Assembly (NCBI RefSeq): GCF_016031625.1
Contig: NZ_JACCHP010000015.1
Coordinates: forward strand, 255,501 to 319,500
Reading direction: 5' to 3'
DNA from: Bradyrhizobium agreste
GTDB taxonomy: Bacteria > Pseudomonadota > Alphaproteobacteria > Rhizobiales > Xanthobacteraceae
Length of the DNA stretch: 64,000 nt
Under the pieces are notes generated by a model. The model was not told the origin of the DNA, searched no databases, and saw only the letters and a list, made by a program, of their open reading frames with translations. This document shows, piece after piece, positions 1 to 8,175 of the stretch (position 1 is the stretch's first letter; every line of letters starts with the position of its first letter). The position numbers were made by a program, and so were the translations under genes.

Positions 1-80
1 CTGAAGTCGGACACCTCGATTTTCCCATGCAACCCCTGGAGCCGACCGACGATAGCCGCTCTTCCCGGGTGGTCGTTTGA
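1..80 (+). CDS. C-terminal tail of a gene cut by the window edge (uncertain)
   Basis: Reading from base 3 gives about 25 codons and a TGA at 78-80, ending in a charged stretch followed by VVV. The frame is open from the window edge, so this could be the last codons of a gene that starts upstream. It is too short to assign a family. Frame 1 is also open, to base 93, so the choice of frame is only a preference. The stretch 81-233 holds no convincing gene and would contain the promoter of the next gene. Confidence 0.3.
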   Translation, partial: EVGHLDFPMQPLEPTDDSRSSRVVV

Positions 81-233
81 TGCCGATCAATGATCCGGTC
101 GCAACATTGCAACGCGGTCGCATCTTGTTGTCCGGGCCGGTTTCGGCCAAAGATCAAGAGGGAGCGCCGGCCAGCGAACCCGGATCGATCCTGCCACGTA
201 TCTTGTTTCGCAATCCAACCATCCGGCATCCCG

Positions 234-1376
234 ATGAGCTCAGGCGAGTCCTTCTATGGCGGCATTCCCGTCTTCCGAGGCTTCACCAGCCTGATGGACC
301 CTGCGCTCTATGCGCCGCTGCCGGACGACTGGAGCATCGGAGTTGCCGATATCGTCGATTCGACCAAGGCGATCGCCGCGCAGCGCTACAAGGCCGTGAA
401 CATGGCGGGCGCCGCCGTGATCGCGGCGGTGACCAATGCGCTGAAGGGACGGGAATTCCCCTTCGTGTTCGGCGGCGACGGCGCCAGCTTCGCGGTGGCG
501 CCTGACGATGTCGAGCTTGCCCGCAAGGCGCTGGCTGCGACCGCGACCTGGGTGCGGGAAGACCTCGATCTGACCATGCGCGTCGCGTTGGTGCCGGTCC
601 GCGTCATTCGCGCACAGGGCCTCGACGTGCGCGTCGCCCGGTTCGGACCGTCGGCCAACCTGTCCTATGCGATGTTTTCGGGCGGCGGGCTCGCCTGGGC
701 CGACGCCGCGATGAAGCGCGGTGAGTTCGCTGTCGAGGAGGCGCCTGCCGGCACGCAGCCGGACCTCTCGGGCCTGTCGTGTCGTTTCGAGGTGATGCCG
801 GCGGCGCGCGGCCTGATCCTGTCGGTGCTGGTGATGCCGGCGCGCGGCGTCGATCCGCAGGCCTTCCGCAAGGTGATCGAGGACATTATCCATCTCGTCG
901 AGCGCAGCCCGGACGCCGGCCGCCCGGTGCCGCCGCAGGGGCCGCCGCTGAAATGGCCGCCGCAGGGCGTGGAATTCGAGGCCCGCACCAGGCGCGGGGG
1001 TCCGCTGCTCGCGCGCAGAGCCAGCGTGCTGGCCTATACGCTGTTCGTCTATCTCATCATGCGCTTCGACATCAAGATCGGTGGCTTCGTCCCCAGCCTC
1101 TACAAGCGCCAGGTCGTCGAGAACTCGGACTTCCGCAAATACGACGACGGCCTGCGTATGATTCTGGACTGCACGCCGCAGCTCGAACGCGCGTTGAATG
1201 ATCGTCTCGCGGTCGCCGCGCGCGAGGGCGTCGTGCGCTACGGCCTCTACCAGCAGGACGCTGCGATGATGACCTGCTTTGCGCCGTCGGCGCTGCGCAG
1301 CGATCACGTCCATTTCATCGACGGCGCGCGCGGCGGCTATGCCTCGGCCGCGACGGCGTTGAAGGCGATGACGTGA
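234..1376 (+). CDS. DUF3095 family protein (cyclase-like)
   Basis: The 380-residue product looks like the DUF3095 family, whose N-terminal part resembles the nucleotidyl-cyclase fold. The N-terminus reads GVADIVDSTKAI, similar to the first metal-binding strand of class III cyclases, and a GGDG loop (FGGDGASF) follows near residue 85. The C-terminal half has conserved aromatic and basic stretches but no motif I can assign. The ATG at 234 is chosen because the upstream extension is Cys/Arg-rich and unlike a protein start. The reaction is not established for the family, so nucleotide cyclase activity is only an inference. It stands alone on the plus strand and is followed by an inverted repeat. 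Confidence 0.75.
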   Translation: MSSGESFYGGIPVFRGFTSLMDPALYAPLPDDWSIGVADIVDSTKAIAAQRYKAVNMAGAAVIAAVTNALKGREFPFVFGGDGASFAVAPDDVELARKALAATATWVREDLDLTMRVALVPVRVIRAQGLDVRVARFGPSANLSYAMFSGGGLAWADAAMKRGEFAVEEAPAGTQPDLSGLSCRFEVMPAARGLILSVLVMPARGVDPQAFRKVIEDIIHLVERSPDAGRPVPPQGPPLKWPPQGVEFEARTRRGGPLLARRASVLAYTLFVYLIMRFDIKIGGFVPSLYKRQVVENSDFRKYDDGLRMILDCTPQLERALNDRLAVAAREGVVRYGLYQQDAAMMTCFAPSALRSDHVHFIDGARGGYASAATALKAMT

Positions 1377-1380
1377 AAGA

Positions 1381-1524
1381 CTCTCGTGCCCCGGACGCAG
1401 CGCAGCACGTAGTGATGCGCTGCTGAGCCGGGGCCCATATCTCGGTGTCGTACCGTGTTGCTGTCTGGGTCCCGGCTCTGCGAAGCAGCGCTTTCGGCGC
1501 TGCATCGCGTCCGGGACACGAGAG
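1381..1524. repeat. Intergenic inverted repeat, family D
   Basis: The left end (CTCTCGTGCCCCGGACGC) and the right end (GCGTCCGGGACACGAGAG) are near-perfect inverted copies. The centre has smaller dyads around GCAGCGC. The element fills the gap between convergent genes and could serve as a transcription stop. It has the size and look of the REP-like elements common in Bradyrhizobium chromosomes. Confidence 0.7.
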
Positions 1525-1528
1525 AAGC

Positions 1529-1963
1529 TCACCGTCCCGCGCGCGTCCAGGTCTCACCGCCGCAGAGCGCGCCGACGCAGCCTTCGACTCGCAGCGCGTC
1601 CGCACCAGTCAGGTTGATGTTGCTCGCATAGGTGCTGCCGTCGTCGGCGTTGTAGATCTGGCCCGACCATTTGTTCGGTCCCGCCGGCTCCATGCCGCTG
1701 AACAACGGCAGGCCGATCATCGGACGCCTGGCGAGGGCGGGATTGGGATTCTTGCTGTCGGTGGCGGGCTGGCCGGTCGCGGTGTCCATGGGCTCGCGCA
1801 GCCAGACGATGTGGCCGCAGATGCCGCCGCCGCATTTGCTGATCTTGACGCGCGCATCGCCCGCCTGGGTGAGCCAGGTCCCTTCGGCGCTTTGCGCGTA
1901 GGCGGAAGGCGCGCCGATCAGCGCAGCCAGAATGACGGTGAGAGCGACGAATCTGAATATCAT
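1529..1963 (-). CDS. DUF2147 family secreted protein
   Basis: The product is 144 residues. Starting at ATG 1963 it opens with a clear signal peptide: a hydrophobic run (VALTVILAALIGAP) and cleavage after AYA-Q. The mature part has the DUF2147 pattern: EGTWLT near the start, KCGGGICGHIVWL in the middle, and a late segment with WSGQIYN and DGSTY followed by a Cys pair near the end. The function of the family is unknown, and members are exported beta-rich proteins. A longer start at 2017 would place extra residues before the signal peptide and is rejected. It converges with the gene ending at 1376. Confidence 0.8.
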   Translation of the reverse strand: MIFRFVALTVILAALIGAPSAYAQSAEGTWLTQAGDARVKISKCGGGICGHIVWLREPMDTATGQPATDSKNPNPALARRPMIGLPLFSGMEPAGPNKWSGQIYNADDGSTYASNINLTGADALRVEGCVGALCGGETWTRAGR

Positions 1964-2071
1964 GGAGAGGAGCCCAGGATGGAGGCGCCTCCATAGCAGC
2001 AAATCGAGCGCGTGCAACGCCCGATGGAATCACATTTCTGAGCTTAGCTGCCTGCGCTTACTTGCCTGCGA

Positions 2072-3457
2072 TCATTTGCCCCAGCGCGCAAAAGCGACCG
2101 AGGCCGCGGTCGACAGCCCAAACACGACCATGGCGCCGCCGACCAGCGCGAACAGGGTCCAGGCCGGAGCCTGCGCCGTCATCAGTCCGATGCCGCCGAT
2201 CGCGACGATCAGAAGCCGTGCCGTGGAAGCGAGCACGGGGCCGCCGACGCGTGCGGCGCCTTGCGAAGAGAAGTAAAGCGACACGCCCATGCCGAAGAAC
2301 ACGAAGGCGGGACCGGCCCAGTGGAAATAGCTGTGCGCGGCGGCGGTGACGCCGGAATCCCGCGTGAACAGCCCGACCCACAGGGACGGCGCGAGCGCAA
2401 CAATGAGGCCGATCAGGCCGACCGTCAGTCCAGAGGCCGCAGCCGCGGTCCAGGCCACACGCCGCGCGCGCTTCACATGTTCGGCGCCGATCGCCATGCC
2501 GACCATCGGCACCGAGGCGATGCCGAATGCGAAGGTGATCGGGATCAGCAGAAATTCCAGCCGCGAGCCGATGCCGTAGCCGGCCAGCATCTCGGTGCCG
2601 AAGGTCGCGAGGATCTTCGTGAAGATCAGGATGGTGAGGACGGTCTGGAGCGGCGACAGGCAGGCCACCGCGCCCACTTTGAGAATGTCCAGGAACATCG
2701 CGCGCTCGAAATGGAAGGCGCGGAGATTGAGCGGCAGCCGGCTGCGGCCGGACATGAGATACCAGAGCAAGAACAGCGCGGCGCAGCTGAACGCGATCAG
2801 CTGACCGCTTGCCACGCCCGGCATGCCGAATTGCGGCACGCCGAGCAGGCCGAGCCCCAGCGTGCCCCCGAGCACGATCTGGAGCACGCTCGCTCCGATC
2901 AGAATCATCGAAGGCAGGCGCATGTCGCCGGTGCCGCGGATCACCGAGGCCAGCGTGTTGACGAGCCAGATCGCGACCGCGCCGGAGAACAGCACCTGCG
3001 AATAGCCGCTGGCCTCCTCGAGCACGCGCTCCCGTCCGCCGAGCAGCGCGAAGAAGGAGCGGCCGAAGGCGAGCATCATCACCGTGAAGAACAGCCCGCC
3101 GCAAAGGCCGATGATGGCGGCATGCAGCGCCAGCGTCGCAGCGCGGTCGCGATCCCCTGCGCCGAGCGCGCGGCTGATCGCGGAGGAGACGCCGCCGCCC
3201 ATCGCGCCGGCGCTCATCATCTGCGTCAGCATCGCGAACGGAAACACCAGCGCGATCGCGGCGAGCGGGATGGTGCCGAGCCGGCCGATATAGGAGGTCT
3301 CGGCCACCGCAACCAGCGTGCTGCCGACCATCGCGATCATGTTGGGGATCGCGAGCCGCAGCAGTGTCGGCAGGATCGGTGCGGTCAGCAGGCTGGCGAT
3401 GGGGGAGGCGACCGGCGCAACCGGCGGGACGGCATCTAAAGGGGCGTCGATCGTCAT
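2072..3457 (-). CDS. MATE family efflux transporter
   Basis: About 461 residues with roughly twelve hydrophobic segments in two similar halves, as in the multidrug and toxic-compound extrusion (MATE) family of cation-coupled exporters. Family-like features include LRLAIPNMIAMVGSTLV at the first helix and GMAIGAE in the second half. It acts in the inner membrane. An upstream in-frame ATG at 3493 would add 12 residues, but a perfect TATAAT lies directly before it (minus strand, 3499-3494). That hexamer would be the -10 element, so translation more likely starts at 3457. No regulator is adjacent and the substrate is unknown. Confidence 0.85.
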   Translation of the reverse strand: MTIDAPLDAVPPVAPVASPIASLLTAPILPTLLRLAIPNMIAMVGSTLVAVAETSYIGRLGTIPLAAIALVFPFAMLTQMMSAGAMGGGVSSAISRALGAGDRDRAATLALHAAIIGLCGGLFFTVMMLAFGRSFFALLGGRERVLEEASGYSQVLFSGAVAIWLVNTLASVIRGTGDMRLPSMILIGASVLQIVLGGTLGLGLLGVPQFGMPGVASGQLIAFSCAALFLLWYLMSGRSRLPLNLRAFHFERAMFLDILKVGAVACLSPLQTVLTILIFTKILATFGTEMLAGYGIGSRLEFLLIPITFAFGIASVPMVGMAIGAEHVKRARRVAWTAAAASGLTVGLIGLIVALAPSLWVGLFTRDSGVTAAAHSYFHWAGPAFVFFGMGVSLYFSSQGAARVGGPVLASTARLLIVAIGGIGLMTAQAPAWTLFALVGGAMVVFGLSTAASVAFARWGK

Positions 3458-3540
3458 GTGCCACGGTGCGGAATATTGAATGATGATCGACATATTATAG
3501 GGGCATGGGGCGGCCGGCGCAGCCCTGGCTCACGCAGGGC

Positions 3541-4068
3541 TCACCATGGCAGGCCGCATAGGTCGATGGTGCCCAGCGTCGGCGCGCGGACGATGTGGAA
3601 GACGTAAGGTTCCATGTAGGTGAACCGGATCCGCCCTTCCGGCTGCTCGCAATAGACCTCGCCGTTGAAGGGCAGCCAGCTCCGGGCCGCGTAGAAGGCG
3701 GCGTTGTGCGGCTCACAGAACAGCAGGGCGAAACGGACCGCCTCGTTGGCGCGGATCGTATGCACCGCCGCCTCGATTGCCATGGTTGCATAGCCGCGGC
3801 CGCGCCGGTCCTCGCGCGTGCAGACGCCGCCGATGCCGCCGACGTGAACCTTCTGTCCGTTCCAGGTGATGGTGCGGAAGTAGATGCCGACATGGCAGAC
3901 GAGACCGTCCTCGGGCGTCTCGATCAGCACGCGGAGATCGGCATTGGCCCATTTGACGTGAGCCCAGGGCTTGCCCGCGATCATTTGCGGGCCCCAGACC
4001 GCCTGATGCAGCGGCTCGGCGATCGGCCACGAGGCGTCGCCGTTCAATATGTCGATCTCGATGCTCAT
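3541..4068 (-). CDS. GNAT family N-acetyltransferase
   Basis: The product is 175 residues with the GNAT acetyl-CoA fold: a central strand (VHVGGIGGVCT) followed by the acetyl-CoA loop RRGRGYAT, matching the R/Q-x-x-G-x-G/A rule, and later FYAARSW. The ATG at 4068 is preceded by AAGGA at a spacing of 7, which favours it over the in-frame ATG at 4083. The overall shape resembles aminoglycoside 2'-acetyltransferases and related small-molecule acetylases, but the acceptor cannot be read from sequence. It lies downstream of nothing on its strand and about 80 bp before the MATE gene. Confidence 0.8.
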   Translation of the reverse strand: MSIEIDILNGDASWPIAEPLHQAVWGPQMIAGKPWAHVKWANADLRVLIETPEDGLVCHVGIYFRTITWNGQKVHVGGIGGVCTREDRRGRGYATMAIEAAVHTIRANEAVRFALLFCEPHNAAFYAARSWLPFNGEVYCEQPEGRIRFTYMEPYVFHIVRAPTLGTIDLCGLPW

Positions 4069-4315
4069 GGCGTGGTCCTTCACAACTCCGCTTCGCGGCG
4101 CGTTTGTTCTATCTTAAGCGCCTCAAAGGCAATGATATTTTACGGCGAGCCGCAGCTCTGATCGACGGCGGCCGGTTGCGCTCAATTTGTGCATTCAGGC
4201 AAGGCGCGCGCCCGGTCACGCCTTTTCGCAAATTCTGAGGTATTTAATGGCGGCGGAACCTTCTATAAGGGGTGACCGTTAGAACTCGTTCCCCACCAGT
4301 TGCGGACAAGAAGCC

Positions 4316-4912
4316 ATGACCTTTACGCTGCCCCCACTTCCTTACGCCTATGACGCCCTCGGCCAGTACATGTCGAAGGAGACGCTGGAATATCACCACG
4401 ACAAGCATCATCAGGCCTACGTCACCAACGGCAACAACGCGCTCAAGGGGACCGAATGGGAAGGCAAGTCCCTTGAAGAGATCGTCAAGGGCTCATTCGG
4501 CAAGAACCCCGCGGTGTTCAACAATGCCGGCCAGCACTACAACCACATCCATTTCTGGAGCTGGATGAAACCCAATGGCGGCGGCACCAAGCTGCCGGGC
4601 AAGCTCGAGAAGAAGATCAACGAGGACCTTGGCGGCTTCGAGAAGTTCAAGGCGGACTTCCAGGCGGCCGGCGTCGGCCAGTTCGGATCCGGCTGGTGCT
4701 GGCTCCAGGTCAAGAACGGCAAGCTCGAGATCTCCAAGACCCCGAACGGCGAGAATCCGCTGGTGCACGGCGCCACCCCGATTCTCGGCTGCGACGTCTG
4801 GGAGCACTCCTACTACATCGACTATCGCAACCGCCGTCCCGATTATCTCAAGGCGTTCGTCGAGAACCTCGTGAACTGGGAATACGTGGAGTCCCTGTTC
4901 GAGAAGGCGTGA
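4316..4912 (+). CDS. sodB: Superoxide dismutase (Fe/Mn)
   Basis: The 198-residue protein is a complete Fe/Mn superoxide dismutase, converting superoxide to hydrogen peroxide and oxygen in the cytoplasm. The four metal ligands are visible: His27 (EYHHDKHH), His77 (HYNHIHFW), Asp160 and His164 (GCDVWEHSYY). The N-terminal substrate-gateway pattern (FTLPPLPYAYDAL) and the C-terminal NWEYVESLF are typical. Gln73 in FNNAGQHYNH is at the position usual for iron-type enzymes, although metal preference needs testing. There is no signal peptide. It is monocistronic and followed by an inverted repeat. Confidence 0.95.
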   Translation: MTFTLPPLPYAYDALGQYMSKETLEYHHDKHHQAYVTNGNNALKGTEWEGKSLEEIVKGSFGKNPAVFNNAGQHYNHIHFWSWMKPNGGGTKLPGKLEKKINEDLGGFEKFKADFQAAGVGQFGSGWCWLQVKNGKLEISKTPNGENPLVHGATPILGCDVWEHSYYIDYRNRRPDYLKAFVENLVNWEYVESLFEKA

Positions 4913-4923
4913 GGCTTCGGCCC

Positions 4924-5005
4924 GTCATCCCGGGGCGATGCGCAGCATCGAACCCGGGATCTCGAGATTCCGGGTTCGGCTCTTCGAGCCGCCCCGGAAT
5001 GACGG
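4924..5005. repeat. Intergenic inverted repeat, family B
   Basis: Ends read GTCATCCCGGGGC and GCCCCGGAATGACGG, forming a long imperfect hairpin with internal GAACCCGGGAT / ATTCCGGGTTC arms. Related copies lie at 12386-12490, 25751-25857 and 28863-28966. It directly follows sodB and may stop transcription there. An open frame that reads through it into the next gene is an artefact of the repeat. Confidence 0.75.
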
Positions 5006-5153
5006 AAGCAAAAGGCGGTCGCAGGCGCGGCCGCCTTTTTGCTGTGCGGAATTGCCCTGCGCGGCGCGCGCATGGGTCTGTCATCACACCGTTTGCATCG
5101 GGGGAACACCGCCCTTAATCAGGACGGGCATCACCCGCGAGCGACCCAGCCCG

Positions 5154-5765
5154 TTGTCAGAACCTTCCCTGAACCATCCGGCGCCTTCCGGCGACGCGGA
5201 ATCCGAGCCGCGGCCGGGCCGGGTCCGCAAGCCGATCGGCTGGTCGACCATCATCATCGCAGCTCTGGTGGCGGTGAGCGCGGCACTGGTCTGGCGGCGG
5301 GACGGCACCGACGGCGTTCTGGACATTCTCACCCACGATCTCTCGCTGTTCTCGGGCATCCTGCCGCGCGTGCTCGCCGGCTGCCTGTTAGGGGCCTTCA
5401 TCTCGGAAATCCTGCCGCACGAGAAAGTCTCGCGTTCGCTCGGGCCGAAATCCGGCCTGATGGGCCTGCTGATCGGCACGGCGTTCGGCGCAATTCTGCC
5501 CGGCGGGCCCTTCACCGCCTATCCGGTGGCGAGCGCATTGCTCGCGGTCGGCGCCGATTTCGGCGCAACCATTGCCATGGTCGTGAGCTGGACGCTGATC
5601 GGCTATGGCCGGGCGGTCGCCTGGGAAATCCCGATCATGGGCACCGATTTCACGCTGTGGCGAATCGTGATCTCGCTGCCGCTGCCGGTGCTCGCCGGCG
5701 CCCTCGGCCGCTTCGTCTACATCAGGCTCTATCCGAAGCCGCTCGCGAAGGATGACGAGAGTTGA
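5154..5765 (+). CDS. DUF318/ArsP-like permease, first half
   Basis: About 203 residues with roughly four to five membrane segments. The core holds GAFISEILP, then GTAFGAILPGGPFTAYP and a helix ending in WTLIGYGR. The PGGP motif flanked by glycine-rich helices is the signature of the DUF318 permease family (ArsP, YraQ), which moves metalloids, metals or organic anions. Those proteins normally carry two such halves in one chain; here the second half is the next gene. A TTG at 5154 is the best start I can find, because longer readings run into the repeat at 4924-5005, but the start is uncertain. Its stop overlaps the next start by 4 nt. Confidence 0.7.
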   Translation: MSEPSLNHPAPSGDAESEPRPGRVRKPIGWSTIIIAALVAVSAALVWRRDGTDGVLDILTHDLSLFSGILPRVLAGCLLGAFISEILPHEKVSRSLGPKSGLMGLLIGTAFGAILPGGPFTAYPVASALLAVGADFGATIAMVVSWTLIGYGRAVAWEIPIMGTDFTLWRIVISLPLPVLAGALGRFVYIRLYPKPLAKDDES

Positions 5766-6262
5766 GCGCAGCACTCCTGATCGACATCCTGCTGTGGGGC
5801 TCGGTGCTCGGCGTCGGGCTGATCGCCTATCGTCGTGGGCGCCCCGTGTTCGTGGCATCCTTGCGCGAAGGCACGATGGACTTCGTCAACATTGTGCCGC
5901 GGATTGCGCTTGGCGTGATCGGCTCCGGCTATATCGCTGCCATCATCCCGCAGGAGGTGATCACCGGCTGGCTCGGTCCGGATAGCGGCTGGCTGGGGGT
6001 CGCCACTGCCGTCGTCGCTGGCGCGGCCACGCCCGGAGGGCCCGTGATCGGCTTCTCCATCGGCACCGTGGCGCTGAAGTCGGGCGGCGGGGTGCCGCAG
6101 GTGGTGGCCTATGTCGTCGCCTGGGCGCTGTTCGCCTTCCAGCGGGTGATCTTGTGGGAAATCCCGTTCATGCCCGCCCGTTTCGTCTGGTTCCGCTGCG
6201 CCGTCTCGGTGCCGTTCCCATTCGTGGCAGCCGCCATCGCCATGGTGATTGGCAAGCCGTGA
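5762..6262 (+). CDS. DUF318/ArsP-like permease, second half
   Basis: A 166-residue membrane protein starting at TTG 5762, whose TTGA overlaps the stop of the preceding gene. It has the same architecture as its neighbour: GSGYIAAIIP, then GAATPGGPVIGFS, then helices ending WALFAFQRVILWEIPFM. The repeated PGGP core in two adjacent co-translated genes suggests that the two products pair as a heterodimer, replacing a single internally duplicated permease. It ends 22 bp before a Zur-like operator and the zinc-uptake genes, so a role in zinc or another divalent metal is plausible but not shown. Confidence 0.75.
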   Translation: MSAALLIDILLWGSVLGVGLIAYRRGRPVFVASLREGTMDFVNIVPRIALGVIGSGYIAAIIPQEVITGWLGPDSGWLGVATAVVAGAATPGGPVIGFSIGTVALKSGGGVPQVVAYVVAWALFAFQRVILWEIPFMPARFVWFRCAVSVPFPFVAAAIAMVIGKP

Positions 6263-6281
6263 ACCGCCGTGGACAGGCGTA

Positions 6282-6298
6282 ATGTTATAATATAACGT
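6282..6298. promoter_or_regulatory. Zur-box-like palindrome
   Basis: GTTATA-A-TATAAC at 6284-6296 is a perfect inverted repeat around one central base, with one more complementary pair at 6282/6298. It resembles the AT-rich operators of the zinc-uptake repressor Zur in Rhizobiales. It stands 9 bp before the His-rich gene at 6305 that heads the znu genes, so zinc-replete repression of that operon is the expected regulation. No zur gene is in the window. Confidence 0.7.
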
Positions 6299-6304
6299 CC
6301 GCAA

Positions 6305-6541
6305 ATGGCTCCCGCCGCGTCCCACGCCCACCAGCACGACCATGCCCGTGGCCATTCCCACGGCCACGGGCATTCGCACGGCCACGACCATACCCACGCC
6401 CATGCCCACGATGCGGCCTCGCCGCATCCGGCCCAGGCTGCGCCCTGGTCGATCCTGCGCATGACCATGGCGGGCCGTCTCGCGGCCGCGCTCGCGGTCT
6501 GTGCCGTGCTGTGGGGCATCGTCTTGCTGGCGATGAGGTGA
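6305..6541 (+). CDS. His-rich single-span membrane miniprotein
   Basis: A 78-residue product. Residues 7-41 are a metal-binding-type stretch of alternating His with Gly, Asp, Ala or Ser (HSHGHGHSHGHDHTH in part). Residues 57-76 form one hydrophobic helix (LAAALAVCAVLWGIVLLAM) followed by Arg. With a basic residue after the helix and the His tail before it, the topology cannot be fixed by eye. It is the first gene after the Zur-like box and ends 2 bp before znuC, so it is probably translated with the zinc importer. It may hand zinc to or from the transporter. I know no named family for it. Confidence 0.75.
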   Translation: MAPAASHAHQHDHARGHSHGHGHSHGHDHTHAHAHDAASPHPAQAAPWSILRMTMAGRLAAALAVCAVLWGIVLLAMR

Positions 6542-6543
6542 CG

Positions 6544-7299
6544 ATGGCAGCGCTGCACTTCCACAATCTCACGCTCGGCTACGACCGCCACCCCGCCGTG
6601 CATCATCTCAGCGGCGAGGTCGCGCCGGGCGCGCTAGTCGCGGTGATCGGCCCGAACGGCGCAGGCAAATCGACGCTGTTGCGCGGCATCGTCGGCATCC
6701 TCAAGCCGCTCGACGGGACGATCCATCTCGGCGGGCTCGATGCCCGCGACATCGCTTATCTGCCGCAAAGCGCGGAGATCGACCGCAGCTTCCCGATCTC
6801 GGTGTTCGATTTCGTCGGCACCGGGCTGTGGCGTGGCACAGGCCTGTTCGGCGGCATCGGCAAGGCCGCGCGCGACAAGATTCTCCAGGCGATTGGAGCC
6901 GTTGGCCTCAGCGGCTTCGAGAACCGCCCAATCGGCACGCTCTCCGGCGGCCAGATGCAGCGCGTGCTGTTCGCGCGTGTGCTGCTCCAGCATGCCCGCC
7001 TGATCGTGCTCGACGAGCCGTTCAACGCCATCGACGGCAAGACCACCGCTGATCTGCTCGCGCTGGTGAAGCGCTGGCATGGCGAGGGCCGCACCGTGCT
7101 CGCCGCCCTGCACGACATGGAGATGGTGCGCAACCACTTCACTGAGACGCTAGTGCTGGCGCGCGGCCCGGTCGCGTGGGGACCGACGGCGGAGGTGCTG
7201 ACGCCGGAAAACCTGCTGGTCGCGATGCGGATGTGCGAGGCCTTCGACGACCGCGCCGCGGCCTGCGCGGCCGTTGAGATCGGCTCGCGGGCGGCCTGA
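6544..7299 (+). CDS. znuC: Zinc ABC transporter ATP-binding protein
   Basis: The 251-residue ATPase powers high-affinity zinc uptake. Walker A is GPNGAGKST at residues 36-44, the ABC signature LSGGQ at 133-137, Walker B LIVLDEP at 153-159, and the switch His lies in ALHDMEM. The start at 6544 leaves 2 bp after the His-rich gene. The next gene encodes the membrane partner after a 6-bp gap. The length and the order C-B-A agree with Znu/Sit-type cassettes; zinc rather than manganese is inferred from the binding protein and the Zur-like box. Confidence 0.9.
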   Translation: MAALHFHNLTLGYDRHPAVHHLSGEVAPGALVAVIGPNGAGKSTLLRGIVGILKPLDGTIHLGGLDARDIAYLPQSAEIDRSFPISVFDFVGTGLWRGTGLFGGIGKAARDKILQAIGAVGLSGFENRPIGTLSGGQMQRVLFARVLLQHARLIVLDEPFNAIDGKTTADLLALVKRWHGEGRTVLAALHDMEMVRNHFTETLVLARGPVAWGPTAEVLTPENLLVAMRMCEAFDDRAAACAAVEIGSRAA

Positions 7300-7305
7300 T
7301 ATCCG

Positions 7306-8175
7306 ATGCTCTATGACGCGCTGATCGGGCCGTTCACCGACTTCGAGTTCATGCGGCGGGCGCTGGCCGCGGTGATCGCGCTGGCGCTGGCGGGCGCGCC
7401 GATCGGCGTGTTCCTGATGCTGCGGCGGATGAGCCTCGTCGGCGACGCCATGGCGCATGCGATCCTGCCCGGCGCGGCCGTCGGTTTCCTGCTCTCCGGC
7501 CTCAATCTGTTCGCGATGACCGCCGGCGGCCTGATCGCCGGCTTTGCCGTCGCGATCCTCGCTGGTGTCGTCGCGCGCTCGACCGGGCTGAAGGAGGACG
7601 CCTCGCTCGCGACCTTCTATCTCGCTTCGCTGGCGCTCGGCGTCACCATCGTCTCGATCAAGGGCACCAATATCGACCTCCTGCACGTGCTGTTCGGCAA
7701 CATCCTCGCGATGGACGATCAGACCCTGCTGGTGGTGGCCTTCAACGCCACGGTGACGCTGTTGGTGCTCGCAGTGATCTACCGCCCGCTGGTGATCGAG
7801 AGCGTCGATCCCCTGTTCCTGCGCACCGTGAGCCGGGCTGGCGGCCCGGCGCATCTCGCCTTCCTAGCCCTGGTCGTCATCAATCTCGTCAACGGCTTTC
7901 AGGCGCTCGGCACGCTGCTGGCGGTGGGCCTGATGATCCTGCCCGCCGGCATCGCAAGGTTCTGGTCGCGCGATCTCACCGCGATGATCTGCATCGCCGT
8001 CATTGCTGCCGCGGTGTCGGGCTATGCCGGCCTCGTGCTCTCGTTCCAGACCCGCGTGCCCTCGGGCCCGGCGATCATTCTGGTGGCGACGCTGCTCTAC
8101 ATCGTCTCTATCTTGTTCGGCCGCGTCGGCGGCATCGTCCGGCAGCTGTTTCCCGGCCGGCATCTGGAAGCATGA
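7306..8175 (+). CDS. znuB: Zinc ABC transporter permease
   Basis: A 289-residue inner-membrane protein with about eight hydrophobic helices of the ABC-3 family (ZnuB/SitC/MntB). Recognisable stretches are RRMSLVGDAMAHAILPG near residue 45, the family's conserved helix region, and NGFQALGTLLAVGLMILPAG in the second half. It forms the translocation channel with ZnuC. Its stop codon overlaps the znuA start (ATGA), indicating coupled translation. Confidence 0.9.
   Translation: MLYDALIGPFTDFEFMRRALAAVIALALAGAPIGVFLMLRRMSLVGDAMAHAILPGAAVGFLLSGLNLFAMTAGGLIAGFAVAILAGVVARSTGLKEDASLATFYLASLALGVTIVSIKGTNIDLLHVLFGNILAMDDQTLLVVAFNATVTLLVLAVIYRPLVIESVDPLFLRTVSRAGGPAHLAFLALVVINLVNGFQALGTLLAVGLMILPAGIARFWSRDLTAMICIAVIAAAVSGYAGLVLSFQTRVPSGPAIILVATLLYIVSILFGRVGGIVRQLFPGRHLEA

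Noticed and set aside
4290..4305. TTAGAACTCGTTC before sodB as an iron-control (Irr) element
   Set aside because: It only partly matches the inverted repeat expected for such elements, and one arm is too imperfect to call.
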